9,161 nt of DNA from an uncultured Fibrobacter sp. (GCA_934700345.1 CAKUXP010000045.1:1-9161), one strand, 5' to 3'. Counted from the stretch's first letter, positions 1 through 6,974 are shown. Notes: generated from the letters alone by a model not told the origin. Numbers and translations: made by a program.

Positions 1-77
1 GTTGGACCTGGTCTTCCTGTCGTTCGTCCAGGCGGCCTTGATCTTTATTTGGATCAGATAGCGTCAACAGGCCGTAG
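1..77 (+). mobile_element. 3' end of an IS5-family-like insertion sequence (partial, left contig edge)
   Basis: Positions 2-61 read in frame as LDLVFLSFVQAALIFIWIR followed by TAG. This resembles the extreme C-terminus of IS5-family (DDE) transposases, which commonly end in a hydrophobic helix closing with I/LW-I/L-R. The bases after the stop (62-77) would then be the terminal inverted repeat, which read inward from the end is about CGGCCTGTTGACGC. The same 77 bases occur inverted at 9085-9161, and flanking sequence diverges immediately after base 77 on one side and before 9085 on the other, so this marks the boundary of a repeated element. Only 19 residues are visible, so the family call is tentative. 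Confidence 0.5.
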
Positions 78-252
78 AGAACAAGAATACCGTTGCTTCT
101 TAAGGAAGATAACCAAAAGTGAACAAAATAGTTGATGTTTTTTTTTATTAAAAAATGTTTTTTTGTGTTTTGTAAAATCAAAGGGCTATTCCAACTTGAA
201 ATTGGGTTGGCAGTTCAAGCTTGCGGATTTTCGACCAAGAAAAGGGCAAGCA

Positions 253-436
253 ATGAGACTCGACCGGAAAAAGATACCAAATCAAAGCCCTGCTGGATGC
301 GGGACATCTCCAAAAGGATATAGCGAGCCGACTTGGAATCACCCCGGGCTGCCTTTCCAAGGAACTGAAGCGCAACGGTGGCAGGAAGAAATACGATCCG
401 GAAAAGGCGGACAACATGACCCGCAAGCAGGCGTGA
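253..436 (+). pseudogene. IS30-family transposase N-terminal fragment, frameshifted
   Basis: An ATG at 253 with an AAGGG-type ribosome site just upstream starts MRLDRKK. The reading then has to shift frame near 270 to continue as RYQIKALLDAGHLQKDIAS, then a helix-turn-helix stretch RLGITPGCLSKELKRNGG, and RKKYDPEKA up to TGA at 434-436. This is the DNA-binding N-terminus of IS30-family transposases, which typically has the pattern (E)RYQI..LL.AGHSQKEIA..LGR..STISRELKRN. The catalytic DDE domain is absent: only about 60 of the usual 300 or more residues remain. The piece is a dead relic. Sequence 78-252 upstream is AT-rich with an inverted CTTGAA/TTCAAG pair and holds no gene I can support. 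Confidence 0.65.
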
Positions 437-547
437 ACGGCCCACATCACTATAAGAGGATGTTTTTATAAGGATCCGCAAACGTCTATGTTTAGTGGAC
501 AGTGGTTAGAGGGCAGAACTGCGAATGTTTAGATTTTTGGGAAACAG

Positions 548-720
548 AAAGCGTGATACGGTACGATGTCTTTTCCGTGCTTGTCCGCCGCGGCGGACGC
601 AGACCGGGGAATCCCTTTTCAGAGATTATCGGGTCGAGCCCGATAATGACATTTGCCGGGTCCATGCCCAGCAATGACAGGTTAGCGAGCTTGTCGAGCT
701 AAGCCCGATAATGACTGTTT
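548..720. repeat. Dispersed-type intergenic repeat with palindromes (gene-free stretch 437-833)
   Basis: No gene is supported between 437 and 833. The stretch contains a perfect 16-bp palindrome GTCCGCCGCGGCGGAC at 583-598. It also contains a perfect 9-bp inverted repeat ATTATCGGG/CCCGATAAT at 625-633 and 639-647. The motif CCCGATAATGAC found in the right arm recurs at 704-715, beside an imperfect palindrome around TTAGC/GCTAA. This layout is what I associate with repeats scattered between genes in Fibrobacter genomes; that is recollection, not a search. It lies downstream of the lipoprotein gene and could act in transcription termination or as a repetitive extragenic palindrome. No T-run follows the hairpins in the direction of the lipoprotein transcript. 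Confidence 0.5.
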
Positions 721-833
721 TCGCGCACTGTTTGCCGCTTATTGCGAAGCTCCGTTTCGGCGTGGCCATGGTCAGCATATCCGCGGCGGTTTTTGCTTCG
801 ACACATATGAAAACAGGTTCTTAAACAAACGCC

Positions 834-2120
834 CTACCAAAAATCCTTTTCGTTTGCAATTGCGGAATCCAGTTTGTCCAGCGGAAACTTGAGTAGATTT
901 TTCCAGTTTGCCACATAGAGAGTGTCTCCGATGACATCCATAGAATAGGTCGTCCCGCCCGCGAAAAGGCAGTGGGATAATCCCGTACACCAGCTCCCGA
1001 CTTTCCGCCAGCCCTTGGGGATGTTGCCGTAAGGCTCTCCGTAATCCCCCATATAAACCATCGGAATTGACGGATCGTTTCCTGCAATAAATAAATGTTC
1101 TCCTGAAGAGACCAATGAAAGAGGCTGTCCTCCAGGAGTGTTGTGCCGAATAAAATACGCAAGCATTGAACTCGCAGTGTCACCGTCAAAAAAAAGGCTG
1201 TCCACTTGTAGCCAAGAAGATTCATTCTCGTTCAAGGCAAAGATTGTTTCATCTAGAGCGCTCGTAACATAGAGTTGATTTTTATGCAAAACGATGTCTC
1301 CCACCGGATTTGTTATATAATTCCGAGTAAACGGCAGTAATTTTGGAACATCCGGCAACTTTGTCCAAGTTGATCCGTCGGCATCAAGACGCCAAACGCC
1401 GTCTATTGTCGCTGCATAAAATTTTCCATTCCATTCAAAGCCTTTATGAAAATGAAAAGGTTCTGTAGAAAAATCATCTTTGGCCGTTGAGCTATGCAGT
1501 CTCGGACTTGCATCTACATTGTCCCATCCAGAGGCATTTTCCCATTTGACGAATGACGTTAATTTTCCACTGGCTTCAGAAGAACCCCCTTGATTTCCAG
1601 CTATAGAAACGATCAGACGATTTTGGAAGCGCCCTATCCCATAAACGGAATACCATTCCCCGGCTTGCAAAGAATCCTTTAATTTAAACTGTTTCCATGA
1701 TTTTTTCGAAGGGCTATACTCAAAAACTTCAGCAGATGCATACATTCCTACATAGATACCCTGGGAATCCGCATACAATGTTTTAATATTTTCTTTTGTC
1801 GGCGGTTTAATCGTGTCCCAACTGTCGGAACCGATTTTCGAGATAAAAAGCCTAGGCGTATAGGTAGAATTACCAAATAACGCATCGCTGCTATCAACCG
1901 GACCGGTCCATGCATCTTCAAGCACGAGCCAGTCCCCGGAATGCGCGATTTTTTGCAAACCTCCACCACGTGAAAAATCGGTGACCGGCGTAAAGCCTCC
2001 ATCAAGCCATCCGAAAGGTGCTCTGTCTTCCGGAACATCGGGGGAAGATGTCGAGCTATCCGAACAGGCAAAAAGCACAAGCAAAAAAATGGACAGGAAA
2101 CAAAATCCAAATATTCTCAC
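834..2120 (-). CDS. Outer-membrane lipoprotein with beta-propeller-like repeats
   Basis: A 428-residue protein starting at GTG (2118-2120). AGGGAGGTT lies a few bases upstream, and the start overlaps the stop of the small gene before it (GTGA). Residues 1-18 are a lipoprotein signal peptide ending in lipobox LFAC, with lipidated Cys19. Ser at +2 suggests sorting to the outer membrane, and a Ser/Asp-rich linker follows. The mature part contains several spaced units of the type hydrophobic-LYV or -FYA followed by a short strand and a Ser/Thr-Trp turn. Examples are KFYAATIDGVWRLDADGSTW near residue 232, QLYVTSALDETIFAL and TLYVANWKNLLKF near the C-terminus. These suggest a Kelch or WD-like propeller. 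No catalytic motif is seen. The function is unknown; surface binding or a structural role is plausible. It is probably co-expressed with the 44-residue gene. Confidence 0.8.
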   Translation of the reverse strand: MRIFGFCFLSIFLLVLFACSDSSTSSPDVPEDRAPFGWLDGGFTPVTDFSRGGGLQKIAHSGDWLVLEDAWTGPVDSSDALFGNSTYTPRLFISKIGSDSWDTIKPPTKENIKTLYADSQGIYVGMYASAEVFEYSPSKKSWKQFKLKDSLQAGEWYSVYGIGRFQNRLIVSIAGNQGGSSEASGKLTSFVKWENASGWDNVDASPRLHSSTAKDDFSTEPFHFHKGFEWNGKFYAATIDGVWRLDADGSTWTKLPDVPKLLPFTRNYITNPVGDIVLHKNQLYVTSALDETIFALNENESSWLQVDSLFFDGDTASSMLAYFIRHNTPGGQPLSLVSSGEHLFIAGNDPSIPMVYMGDYGEPYGNIPKGWRKVGSWCTGLSHCLFAGGTTYSMDVIGDTLYVANWKNLLKFPLDKLDSAIANEKDFW

Positions 2121-2251
2121 CTGGAACCTCCCTGCGCATATTCCACCAAAAGATTTGGATTTACAAATTCCGCCCGGGCCTCGTCAAAATCCTTTTCCGC
2201 AAAAGAAAATACGGAAAAGACTAGGACAAACCATAGTATTTGTTTGGACAT
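2117..2251 (-). CDS. Small secreted peptide (44 aa), translationally coupled to the lipoprotein
   Basis: ATG at 2249-2251 opens MSKQILWFVLVFSVFSFAEK and continues as DFDEARAEFVNPNLLVEYAQ then GGSR, ending in TGA at 2117-2119. GAGGTATGAGGA directly precedes the start and supplies a ribosome site. Residues 1-18 form a Sec signal peptide: a Lys near the N-terminus, a hydrophobic core, and a plausible cleavage after SFA. The mature peptide would be about 26 residues and acidic in its first half. The stop overlaps the lipoprotein GTG by 4 nt, so the two are likely translated together. I recognise no family. It could be a genuine exported peptide or a leader whose translation controls the lipoprotein. 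Clean ribosome site, signal peptide and coupling argue that it is real. Confidence 0.6.
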   Translation of the reverse strand: MSKQILWFVLVFSVFSFAEKDFDEARAEFVNPNLLVEYAQGGSR

Positions 2252-2281
2252 TCCTCATACCTCATCAGAAAGTGTACTAGA

Positions 2282-2311
2282 AAGATAACTTTTCGTTTTA
2301 CAAAACCACAA
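2282..2311 (-). promoter_or_regulatory. Possible sigma-70-type promoter for the peptide-lipoprotein pair
   Basis: On the minus strand TTGTGG (2306-2311) is followed after 18 nt by TATCTT (2282-2287), about 30 nt upstream of the small gene's start. Both hexamers are imperfect and the surrounding sequence is AT-rich, so this is only a candidate. Confidence 0.3.
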
Positions 2312-2399
2312 AACAGGCTTTTGAAAAAAGAACTTGAAGGGGGAGCTGACGACTTGCACGGTCAATACTCGTGAACTTCGTTCCTTAATGGATGAGTGG

Positions 2400-2427
2400 T
2401 TGAAAAAGAGGCGGTGATAGCTATATT
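2400..2427 (+). promoter_or_regulatory. Promoter of argA, placed for a leaderless transcript
   Basis: TTGAAA (2400-2405), a 16-nt spacer, and TATATT (2422-2427) match the sigma-70 consensus at 5 of 6 positions each. Six bases (2428-2433) separate the -10 box from the A of the argA ATG at 2434, so the expected transcription start coincides with the start codon. No Shine-Dalgarno sequence is present close to that ATG. Confidence 0.55.
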
Positions 2428-2433
2428 TTTTGC

Positions 2434-3792
2434 ATGAGCAACGGTTTTGACCATCTGAACGTGCAGAATATCGAGGTCGCGGGATTCATTCGCGAAGTTT
2501 TCGGCTACATCACCCGGTTCAAGGGGCAACTCTTTGTGCTGAAAATCGAAGACAGCCTGATGGAACATCCGCTGTTTCCCGTATTGATTCGGGACATTAC
2601 GCTCTTGCACAAAATCGGGGTCAAGATTCTGATCGTTCCGGGGACGCGGAAGAGCATCGACCGGCAGCTTGCCGCATGGGAAATCGTTTCGGATTTTAAG
2701 GATGGCGTGCGCCTGACGAGCGAAGAGGCTCTGCCTTTGATCGAACAGGCGTCTCTCGGAGCGGCCCAGCGCATCATGAGCCATTTGACGGCGGGCGGTT
2801 GCCACGGGATGCAGGGAAACTGGGTATCGGCTCGGAGCTTGGGAATTATCGACGGCGTCGATTACATGCGCACCGGTCGGATCGAGCGGATCGAGAAGAA
2901 CATCATCGAGCATCTGCTTTCGGAGGATTACATTCCCATCATCCCGCCGATTGGCTGGAACAAGATTGGCCACGCCTACAATATTTCGAGCACGGAACTT
3001 GCGATGGAACTCTGCAAGTATCTGACGGTCGGGAAGCTCTTCTTCATCGGAAGCGAAAACGGCATCCGGGCCGAAGGCCTTTCTACCGGACCGAATACGC
3101 GGTATCTGGATGTGACGGACAACGGCGAAATTTCCGCACTGGATATCGAACAGGCGCAGGAAATCCTGGACCTGAATTCGAACAGGCTGAATTTTGCGCA
3201 GGTCGATTATCTGAAAAACGCCATTGCCGCCTGCAAGGCCGGCGCGAAGCGCGTGCACCTCATCAGCGGCGAAACGCAGGGAAGCGTCTTGCAGGAAGTG
3301 TTCTCGAGCCGCGGCGACGGAACGATGGTCTATGCGAACCAGTATTCGAGCATCCGCCCGGCGACGACAGACGATATCCCGGATATCCTTCGAATTATGC
3401 AGGACTACATCGCGAAGGGATATCTCATTTCGCGGACGCAGGAATCCATTTCGGAAAAGCTTTCGGACTATGTCGTGTATGCGATCGACAACGTGATTCA
3501 CGGTTGCGGGGCGCTCCACGCGTTCGAGGACAACACGGCGGAAGTCGCAGCGATTGCCGTTGCGGCGAACTACCGCAAGTCGGGAGTCGGCGCGGCGATT
3601 GTGCGGCATCTGGTGGCGACTGCCCGGATGCGCGGATTCCGGATGGTCTTCTTGCTCACGACGCAGGCGCTCGACTGGTTCTACCAGCTGGGTTTTAAGG
3701 ACGGAACGCTCGAAGACCTGCCAAAGACCAAGCGTGACCACTACAATCATAAGCGGAATTCGAGAATTTTGATTATGCCGCTTGGAAAGTAA
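2434..3792 (+). CDS. argA: N-acetylglutamate synthase (amino-acid acetyltransferase)
   Basis: A 452-residue protein of the bacterial ArgA type, which makes N-acetylglutamate from glutamate and acetyl-CoA, the first step of arginine biosynthesis, in the cytoplasm. Residues about 15-300 form the amino-acid-kinase-like domain, the arginine-sensing part in this family. It has GTRKSIDRQLA near 70 and the conserved LISGETQGSVLQEVFSSRGD near 277. Residues about 305-450 form the GNAT acetyltransferase domain: IRPATTDDI at its start, the acetyl-CoA loop NYRKSGVGAAIV near 379, then WFYQLGF and YNHKRNSRIL as in E. coli ArgA. Full length for the family. ATG at 2434 has no Shine-Dalgarno sequence and sits at the predicted transcription start. 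The stop codon abuts the asparaginase start (TAAATG). Reading frames opposite and within it are shadows. Confidence 0.95.
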   Translation: MSNGFDHLNVQNIEVAGFIREVFGYITRFKGQLFVLKIEDSLMEHPLFPVLIRDITLLHKIGVKILIVPGTRKSIDRQLAAWEIVSDFKDGVRLTSEEALPLIEQASLGAAQRIMSHLTAGGCHGMQGNWVSARSLGIIDGVDYMRTGRIERIEKNIIEHLLSEDYIPIIPPIGWNKIGHAYNISSTELAMELCKYLTVGKLFFIGSENGIRAEGLSTGPNTRYLDVTDNGEISALDIEQAQEILDLNSNRLNFAQVDYLKNAIAACKAGAKRVHLISGETQGSVLQEVFSSRGDGTMVYANQYSSIRPATTDDIPDILRIMQDYIAKGYLISRTQESISEKLSDYVVYAIDNVIHGCGALHAFEDNTAEVAAIAVAANYRKSGVGAAIVRHLVATARMRGFRMVFLLTTQALDWFYQLGFKDGTLEDLPKTKRDHYNHKRNSRILIMPLGK

Positions 3793-4375
3793 ATGGCGTC
3801 TAAAATCCGGATCATTGCGACGGGCGGAACGATCGCCGGAAAATCGTCGGGAAACGGCTATGAAGCGGGGAAAACATGGATGAATCCATTTGGCTTGCGC
3901 TTTCGAAGAGTGTGGATGAAGTTCTCGCGTTAGAAGACGTGGACGGTGTGGTGATTACCCACGGCACCGATACGATGGAAGAAACCGCATTCTTTTTGAA
4001 TCTGACCGTGCACAGTCCAAAGCCGATTGTCCTTGCCGGATCGATGCGCCCTTCGGATGCCGTGGATGCGGATGGCCCGGCGAATTTGCTTGTGGCGGTA
4101 AAGGCGGCGGTCAGCGCAAAGAATGCGGGCCGCGAAGTTTTGCTTTGCCTCGGTCAAAAAATTTTTGAAGCGAGCGAAGCTTTTAAAAAGACAGCCACGC
4201 GCTCGACGCGTTGGATGCGGTAAAAACGGACTTCCGCGTGCCGCACGGTTTAAGAGCGGGCTTTGACGTGCGAAAAATTTCGGAACTTCCGCGCGTGGGA
4301 ATCGTTTACGGTTACGGCGGAGCTTCTACGCTCCCGATGCAGGCATTTATCGATGCTCATTACGAGATTGTGTAA
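3793..4375 (+). pseudogene. L-asparaginase, broken by internal deletion, frameshift and IS truncation
   Basis: The intact enzyme hydrolyses asparagine to aspartate and ammonia. Three frames together give asparaginase. First, from ATG 3793, MASKIRIIATGGTIAGKSSG carries the catalytic Thr13 motif TGGTIA. Then, after a jump near 3870 that skips roughly 35-40 family residues, ENMDESIWLALSKSVDEVL runs into the second active-site motif HGTDTMEET and GSMRPSDAVDADGPANL. Finally, after a frameshift between about 4185 and 4196, HALDALDAVKTDFRVPHG leads to GIVYGYGGASTLPMQAF. The reading stops at 4365, where the IS256-type end begins; the last three codons come from the IS. The C-terminal roughly 90 residues are missing. 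It starts directly after argA with GGAAAG as ribosome site, so it was cotranscribed. Type I versus II cannot be assigned. Confidence 0.85.
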
Positions 4376-4477
4376 ATTTCTTTCTGTAAAACCAATAATT
4401 CATGAAAAAGGCCCTTTTATGGCCTATAAACAAAAAGTGGAGTTTCCACATCCTATTTTTGGTTTTGCAACAAACTA
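4366..4477 (+). repeat. Left copy of 112-bp direct repeat (IS256-type left end)
   Basis: These 112 bases match 8976-9087 with about five differences. They include the terminal repeat and an upstream leader with a short reading frame at 4419-4478 (MAYKQKVEFPHPIFGFATN then stop). Both copies keep this frame open up to the divergence point, but there is no independent evidence that it is translated. Confidence 0.85.
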
Positions 4478-4492
4478 AAACAAAGGACAAAC

Positions 4493-5099
4493 ATGGAAAA
4501 CTCCAAGAACAAATATAGCTTTGACACGGCGATTTTAAAATCCCTGATTGAACAGGGACCCGGTTTTGTGATGGAACTCCTGCGGCTTGGCATGAACGAG
4601 GCCATGAAGGTGGAACGGGAACAGTTCCTGAATGCCGGGGCCTACCAGCGAACCGAGGCTAGGCAGGGGCACGCAAACGGGTTCAAGCCCAAGACCCTGA
4701 ATACAGGCTCCGGACGGGTTACGTTCGCCATCCCGCAGACCAGGAATTGCGACTTCTATCCGCAATCGCTCCAGAAAGGGCTGCGTTCCGAAAGGTCCTT
4801 GACCATGGCCATGGCAGAAATCAGACTGTTCAAGGAAAGGCCGTTAGGATGCTATTGTGCTCTACGTGGACGCGGAATACCGGCGTGTCCGTATGAACGG
4901 TTCCGTGGTCGATGCAGCCGTCCTGCAGGCCGTAGGGATCAATGCCGAGGGCAGGCGGGAAGTCGTCGGCGTGTTCCCCAACCCGGAATCCTGCGAACGT
5001 CTCGTTGGTTCCCTGCTGATGGAACAGCACGAGGAATGGATGGAAGACAAAGCTTACTTAACCGATAGGGAGATGGAAAAATCTGCTTTTTGTGCATGA
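4493..5099 (+). pseudogene. IS256-family (mutator-type) transposase, deleted and frameshifted
   Basis: ATG 4493 follows AAAGGA. Residues 1-110 match the N-terminal part of IS256-type transposases, ending LRSERSLTMAMAEI. An in-frame deletion of roughly 40 residues then joins to LFKERPLG. A one-base frameshift at about 4847-4848 continues as DAIVLYVDAEYRRVRMNG, which contains the first catalytic Asp of the DDE triad. GINAEGRREVVGV is joined directly to FPNPESCERLVGSLLMEQ, the family C-terminus, with the region carrying the second Asp and the Glu missing (well over 100 residues). It ends at TGA 5097-5099. With two of three catalytic residues absent it must be inactive, although the DNA-binding N-terminus could still recognise IS ends if expressed. 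Confidence 0.85.
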
Positions 5100-5125
5100 A
5101 TTTACAGAAAAGAACTTGTTTAATC
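5100..5125 (-). repeat. Right terminal inverted repeat of the IS256-type element
   Basis: Compared with the reverse complement of 4366-4391, 18 of 26 bases agree, including TTTACAGAAA and the terminal AATC. It starts right after the transposase stop. This fixes the probable right boundary of the element. Confidence 0.55.
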
Positions 5126-5176
5126 AAATTTTCTGCTTTGTTGAGGCTGACAAAAGCTGTGCCAAGCTTCATCTTC

Positions 5177-5563
5177 CTAAGGAGATTTGATTGATGAAAA
5201 ATGAATGAAAATTTTCGTTGCCTTGTTTTCAATATGGTCTTTAACAAATCGTAGGCATTGGAAAGTTCTTTTTGAAAGAAAACTTTTTATGACAGGATTC
5301 GGGTGGTTTGTGTTAGCGTCCAAAATGATCACAACTTTTGTACAGTTACGGATCTTTTTCAAAATGGAGAAAACTTTTTCTCCGGCGTCGAGTCTCAGCA
5401 AATCTGAAATTTTTACCGAGCGTACAAATTCGCCAGTGTCGAATAAGTCGTATTCTTCCCGATAATCTCGTACTTGTTCTGTCCCATGGAACTCGGCAAT
5501 CGAAGTATCCAAGGTTTCGAGACCATCCCAAAAAGTGCCAAATAATTTGTATGATTTTTTCAC
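5177..5563 (-). CDS. Unrecognised small protein C1 (128 aa), last gene of the island operon
   Basis: The GTG start at 5561-5563 overlaps the stop of the preceding gene in GTGA, the same coupling used elsewhere in this operon. Reading opens (V/M)KKSYKLFGTFWDGLETLDT and ends FIHFSSIKSP at TAG 5177-5179. The frame is open for another 45 codons upstream, but that part lies inside gene B1, so the GTG is preferred. There is no signal peptide, membrane segment or catalytic motif. The C-terminal half alternates beta-like (CTKVVIILDAN) and helical stretches. Only the A1-B1 module has this third gene; the paralogous A2-B2 module does not. I do not recognise the family; by position it might be a second immunity or accessory factor. 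The 51 nt between it and the IS end hold no gene and only a weak AAGCT/AGCTTTT hairpin. Confidence 0.6.
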   Translation of the reverse strand: MKKSYKLFGTFWDGLETLDTSIAEFHGTEQVRDYREEYDLFDTGEFVRSVKISDLLRLDAGEKVFSILKKIRNCTKVVIILDANTNHPNPVIKSFLSKRTFQCLRFVKDHIENKATKIFIHFSSIKSP

Positions 5564-5907
5564 AGCTCTACGACAACTCCCGTTCCCAGTTTTATCGCCC
5601 GGTTTGCAAATTCGAGAAGCTTGCCGTACAACGATTTCAGCCGTTCGTTTGATACTGATGGCAGTCGTTTTTCGAGCCAGGATTTTAAAAGGATGCACTT
5701 TGCCTTGTCAAAGTAATCGATGTCGCCGTCGTCGAGAAGCGTGTCGCAATAGTCGTTGATGGAATCGACAAAATCTTCGCAAAGAAGTTCGTTTTCTTTG
5801 TCTTCAAAATAATACACTTCCACTCGCGAGTCCGGTGGGTATGGGATTTCGGGAATGTGTCCATAGTAATTTAAGCCGGTATAATCAAGAATTAACGAAA
5901 AGTTCAT
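5560..5907 (-). CDS. Acidic small protein B1, putative immunity/antitoxin partner of A1
   Basis: A 115-residue protein whose ATG overlaps the stop of A1 (ATGA), so it is translationally coupled. It begins MNFSLILDYTGL, with YGHIPEIPYPPDSRVE near residue 15. A strongly acidic centre follows (FEDKENELLCEDF then LLDDGDIDYFD), then KCILLKSWLEKRL, and it ends RAIKLGTGVVVEL. It is clearly paralogous to B2 at 7039-7395: the SLILD-TG start, YGHIP-IP, D-DYFD--KCILLK-WLEK and AIKL-TG blocks align over the full length. Cytoplasmic, with no signal. Acidic charge against a basic upstream partner, small size and tight coupling are typical of immunity or antitoxin proteins; the role is inference and the family is not recognised. 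Its stop overlaps the C1 start. Confidence 0.75.
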   Translation of the reverse strand: MNFSLILDYTGLNYYGHIPEIPYPPDSRVEVYYFEDKENELLCEDFVDSINDYCDTLLDDGDIDYFDKAKCILLKSWLEKRLPSVSNERLKSLYGKLLEFANRAIKLGTGVVVEL

Positions 5908-6278
5908 TGCATTTCTTCCTTTCTTAATATTTTCATGTGTGACTCTTTCCCGTCTGGTACTAGATTACCATATTTATTTAAAAAAGTTTTTTGAATTCTG
6001 TCGTACACTTTTAGATAACCGGAAGCCATATCAGCTTTTACAATATAGTATTTATTTTTCCAAACGGCTTTGACTCCGTGAATTTTAGGGGCTTCTTCCG
6101 GAGTATACTTGTCAATAATCTGATTAATATTGACTTTGTTTTGCTTCCAATTTTCATTGAATAGTGCTTCTCTTCTCTTACTCGCTGAATAAGCTTTTTG
6201 CGTGTTGGGAGTAGAGAAAATGGCAAATTCAATGTAATATTGCGACAGCTTAGAATACACTTCTTTTGCGTTGGACAT
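5904..6278 (-). CDS. Basic small protein A1, putative toxin-like partner of B1
   Basis: A 124-residue protein from the ATG at 6276-6278, which overlaps the stop of the DUF4417-like gene by one base (TAATG) and has AAGGAGG 7 nt upstream. An in-frame ATG six codons earlier lies before that ribosome site and is not conserved in the paralogue, so it was rejected. Begins MSNAKEVYSKLSQYYIEF; rich in Lys/Arg. Blocks shared with A2 (7392-7763) are MSNAK--YS, SKR-EA-FNENW---KVN, D-Y-P---PK-HG-K--WK, AD--SG, KT-L---G and H-KI---EEM at the end. The C-terminal half (about residue 65 on) looks like a compact beta-rich domain of the kind found at the ends of polymorphic toxins. This is an impression, not a match, and no catalytic site is assigned. 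Confidence 0.75.
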   Translation of the reverse strand: MSNAKEVYSKLSQYYIEFAIFSTPNTQKAYSASKRREALFNENWKQNKVNINQIIDKYTPEEAPKIHGVKAVWKNKYYIVKADMASGYLKVYDRIQKTFLNKYGNLVPDGKESHMKILRKEEMQ

Positions 6279-6940
6279 TAGGCGGCCTCCTTGCAAATCT
6301 TATGGTAATCGGGATAGATGCTGTATTCAATGCCCATCATCGAAAGCTTCTCGATGGCGTTCTTGTCTTCTTTTCCGTAGATGAGAAGCTTGGAAGGTCG
6401 AATCGTTAGTACGGTAGAAATAAAGCGCATGTCGTATGGTTCGTCCCTTGCGCAACCGAGAAAACCTGCCGCCCACATGATATTGGCTGGAATTCCTTTG
6501 AAGTTTCCGTGCGTATGCAGATTGCCTGTTCGCAGATTGGCGACAATCTTGATCCTGTTTACGGCAAGAACCGCCATGAAGAGCTGGTTGAGAAGCATGA
6601 TGAAATCCTGCCATTCTTCATCCATGTCGCATGTCATGGTAACATCGGTCGCTACGGCGCCCATATATTTTCTGTATTCGGCGATATCGTCGAGAACTCG
6701 CTCCAGTCTCGGATAGATTCTTGCGTCAGGACAGTAGAAGCACAGGAGCGTTTTCTTTGGATCCTTGATCACCCTGTTTTTTCTGAAATCGTAGGGGATC
6801 ACTTGTTCCGGTAAGTCGTCTAGGAACATTTGTTTTTCGAAAACGGGAAAACCGTCTTCGCCAAATTTCATTCCCTTGTCTTTTAGGTAGGCGATATAGT
6901 CATCCGCTATTTCACAAAGATCCAGCATGTTTTTTACCAT
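6278..6940 (-). CDS. DUF4417-like protein
   Basis: A 220-residue cytoplasmic protein starting at ATG 6938-6940, with GGAGG 7 nt upstream. The pattern resembles DUF4417 proteins found in phages and mobile elements: a central MGAVATDVTMTCDMDEEWQD, then VANLRTGN near 133, the block KGIPANIMWAAGFLGCARDE near 148, and TIRPSKLLIYGK near 179. The biochemical role of DUF4417 is not established as far as I know. The next gene starts in its stop codon, so DUF4417-A1-B1-C1 are translated as one chain. It is preceded by an unusual structured leader (6941-7026). Family call moderately confident, function unknown. Confidence 0.65.
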   Translation of the reverse strand: MVKNMLDLCEIADDYIAYLKDKGMKFGEDGFPVFEKQMFLDDLPEQVIPYDFRKNRVIKDPKKTLLCFYCPDARIYPRLERVLDDIAEYRKYMGAVATDVTMTCDMDEEWQDFIMLLNQLFMAVLAVNRIKIVANLRTGNLHTHGNFKGIPANIMWAAGFLGCARDEPYDMRFISTVLTIRPSKLLIYGKEDKNAIEKLSMMGIEYSIYPDYHKICKEAA

Positions 6941-6952
6941 TCGGTAGCCTCC

Positions 6953-6974
6953 GACGGCCGTTGCCGTCTTTTTT
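6953..6974 (+). terminator. Plus-strand intrinsic terminator-like hairpin
   Basis: Stem GACGGC/GCCGTC (6953-6958, 6963-6968), loop CGTT and six T's at 6969-6974 on the plus strand. No plus-strand gene precedes it, so it may stop antisense transcription. On the minus strand the same hairpin sits beside the ribosome site of the DUF4417 gene. Confidence 0.5.

Larger units (their letters stand above)
4366..5125 (+). mobile_element. IS256-family element, internally deleted (760 bp)
   Basis: The left end is set by a repeat shared with 8976-9087 that begins GATTGTGTAAATTTC, resembling known IS256-family ends. The right end is a match to the inverted left 26 bp at 5100-5125 (18 of 26 positions, including the terminal AATC). 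The transposase lies between the ends. At 760 bp the element is roughly half the size expected for the family. The 8 bp outside each end (CATTACGA and AAATTTTC) do not match, so there is no target duplication. The asparaginase C-terminus does not resume after the element, so the right flank is not its original partner. It cannot move by its own transposase. Confidence 0.7.

Noticed and set aside
502..702. A 66-codon frame and its antisense counterpart in the gene-free stretch
   Set aside because: Both run through the palindromic repeat; their translations are products of the repeat rather than a protein.
2799..3698. A 299-codon plus-strand frame inside argA
   Set aside because: Out-of-frame shadow of argA with no recognisable domain and no ribosome site.
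2362..3750. A 462-codon minus-strand open frame opposite argA
   Set aside because: Its translation is Arg/His/Asp-rich low-information sequence typical of an antisense shadow, while the plus strand encodes a full ArgA with conserved motifs.
5205..5465. An 86-codon plus-strand frame with a hydrophobic start (MKIFVALFSIW)
   Set aside because: It is antisense to C1, has no good ribosome site, and loses any protein-like character after the first residues.
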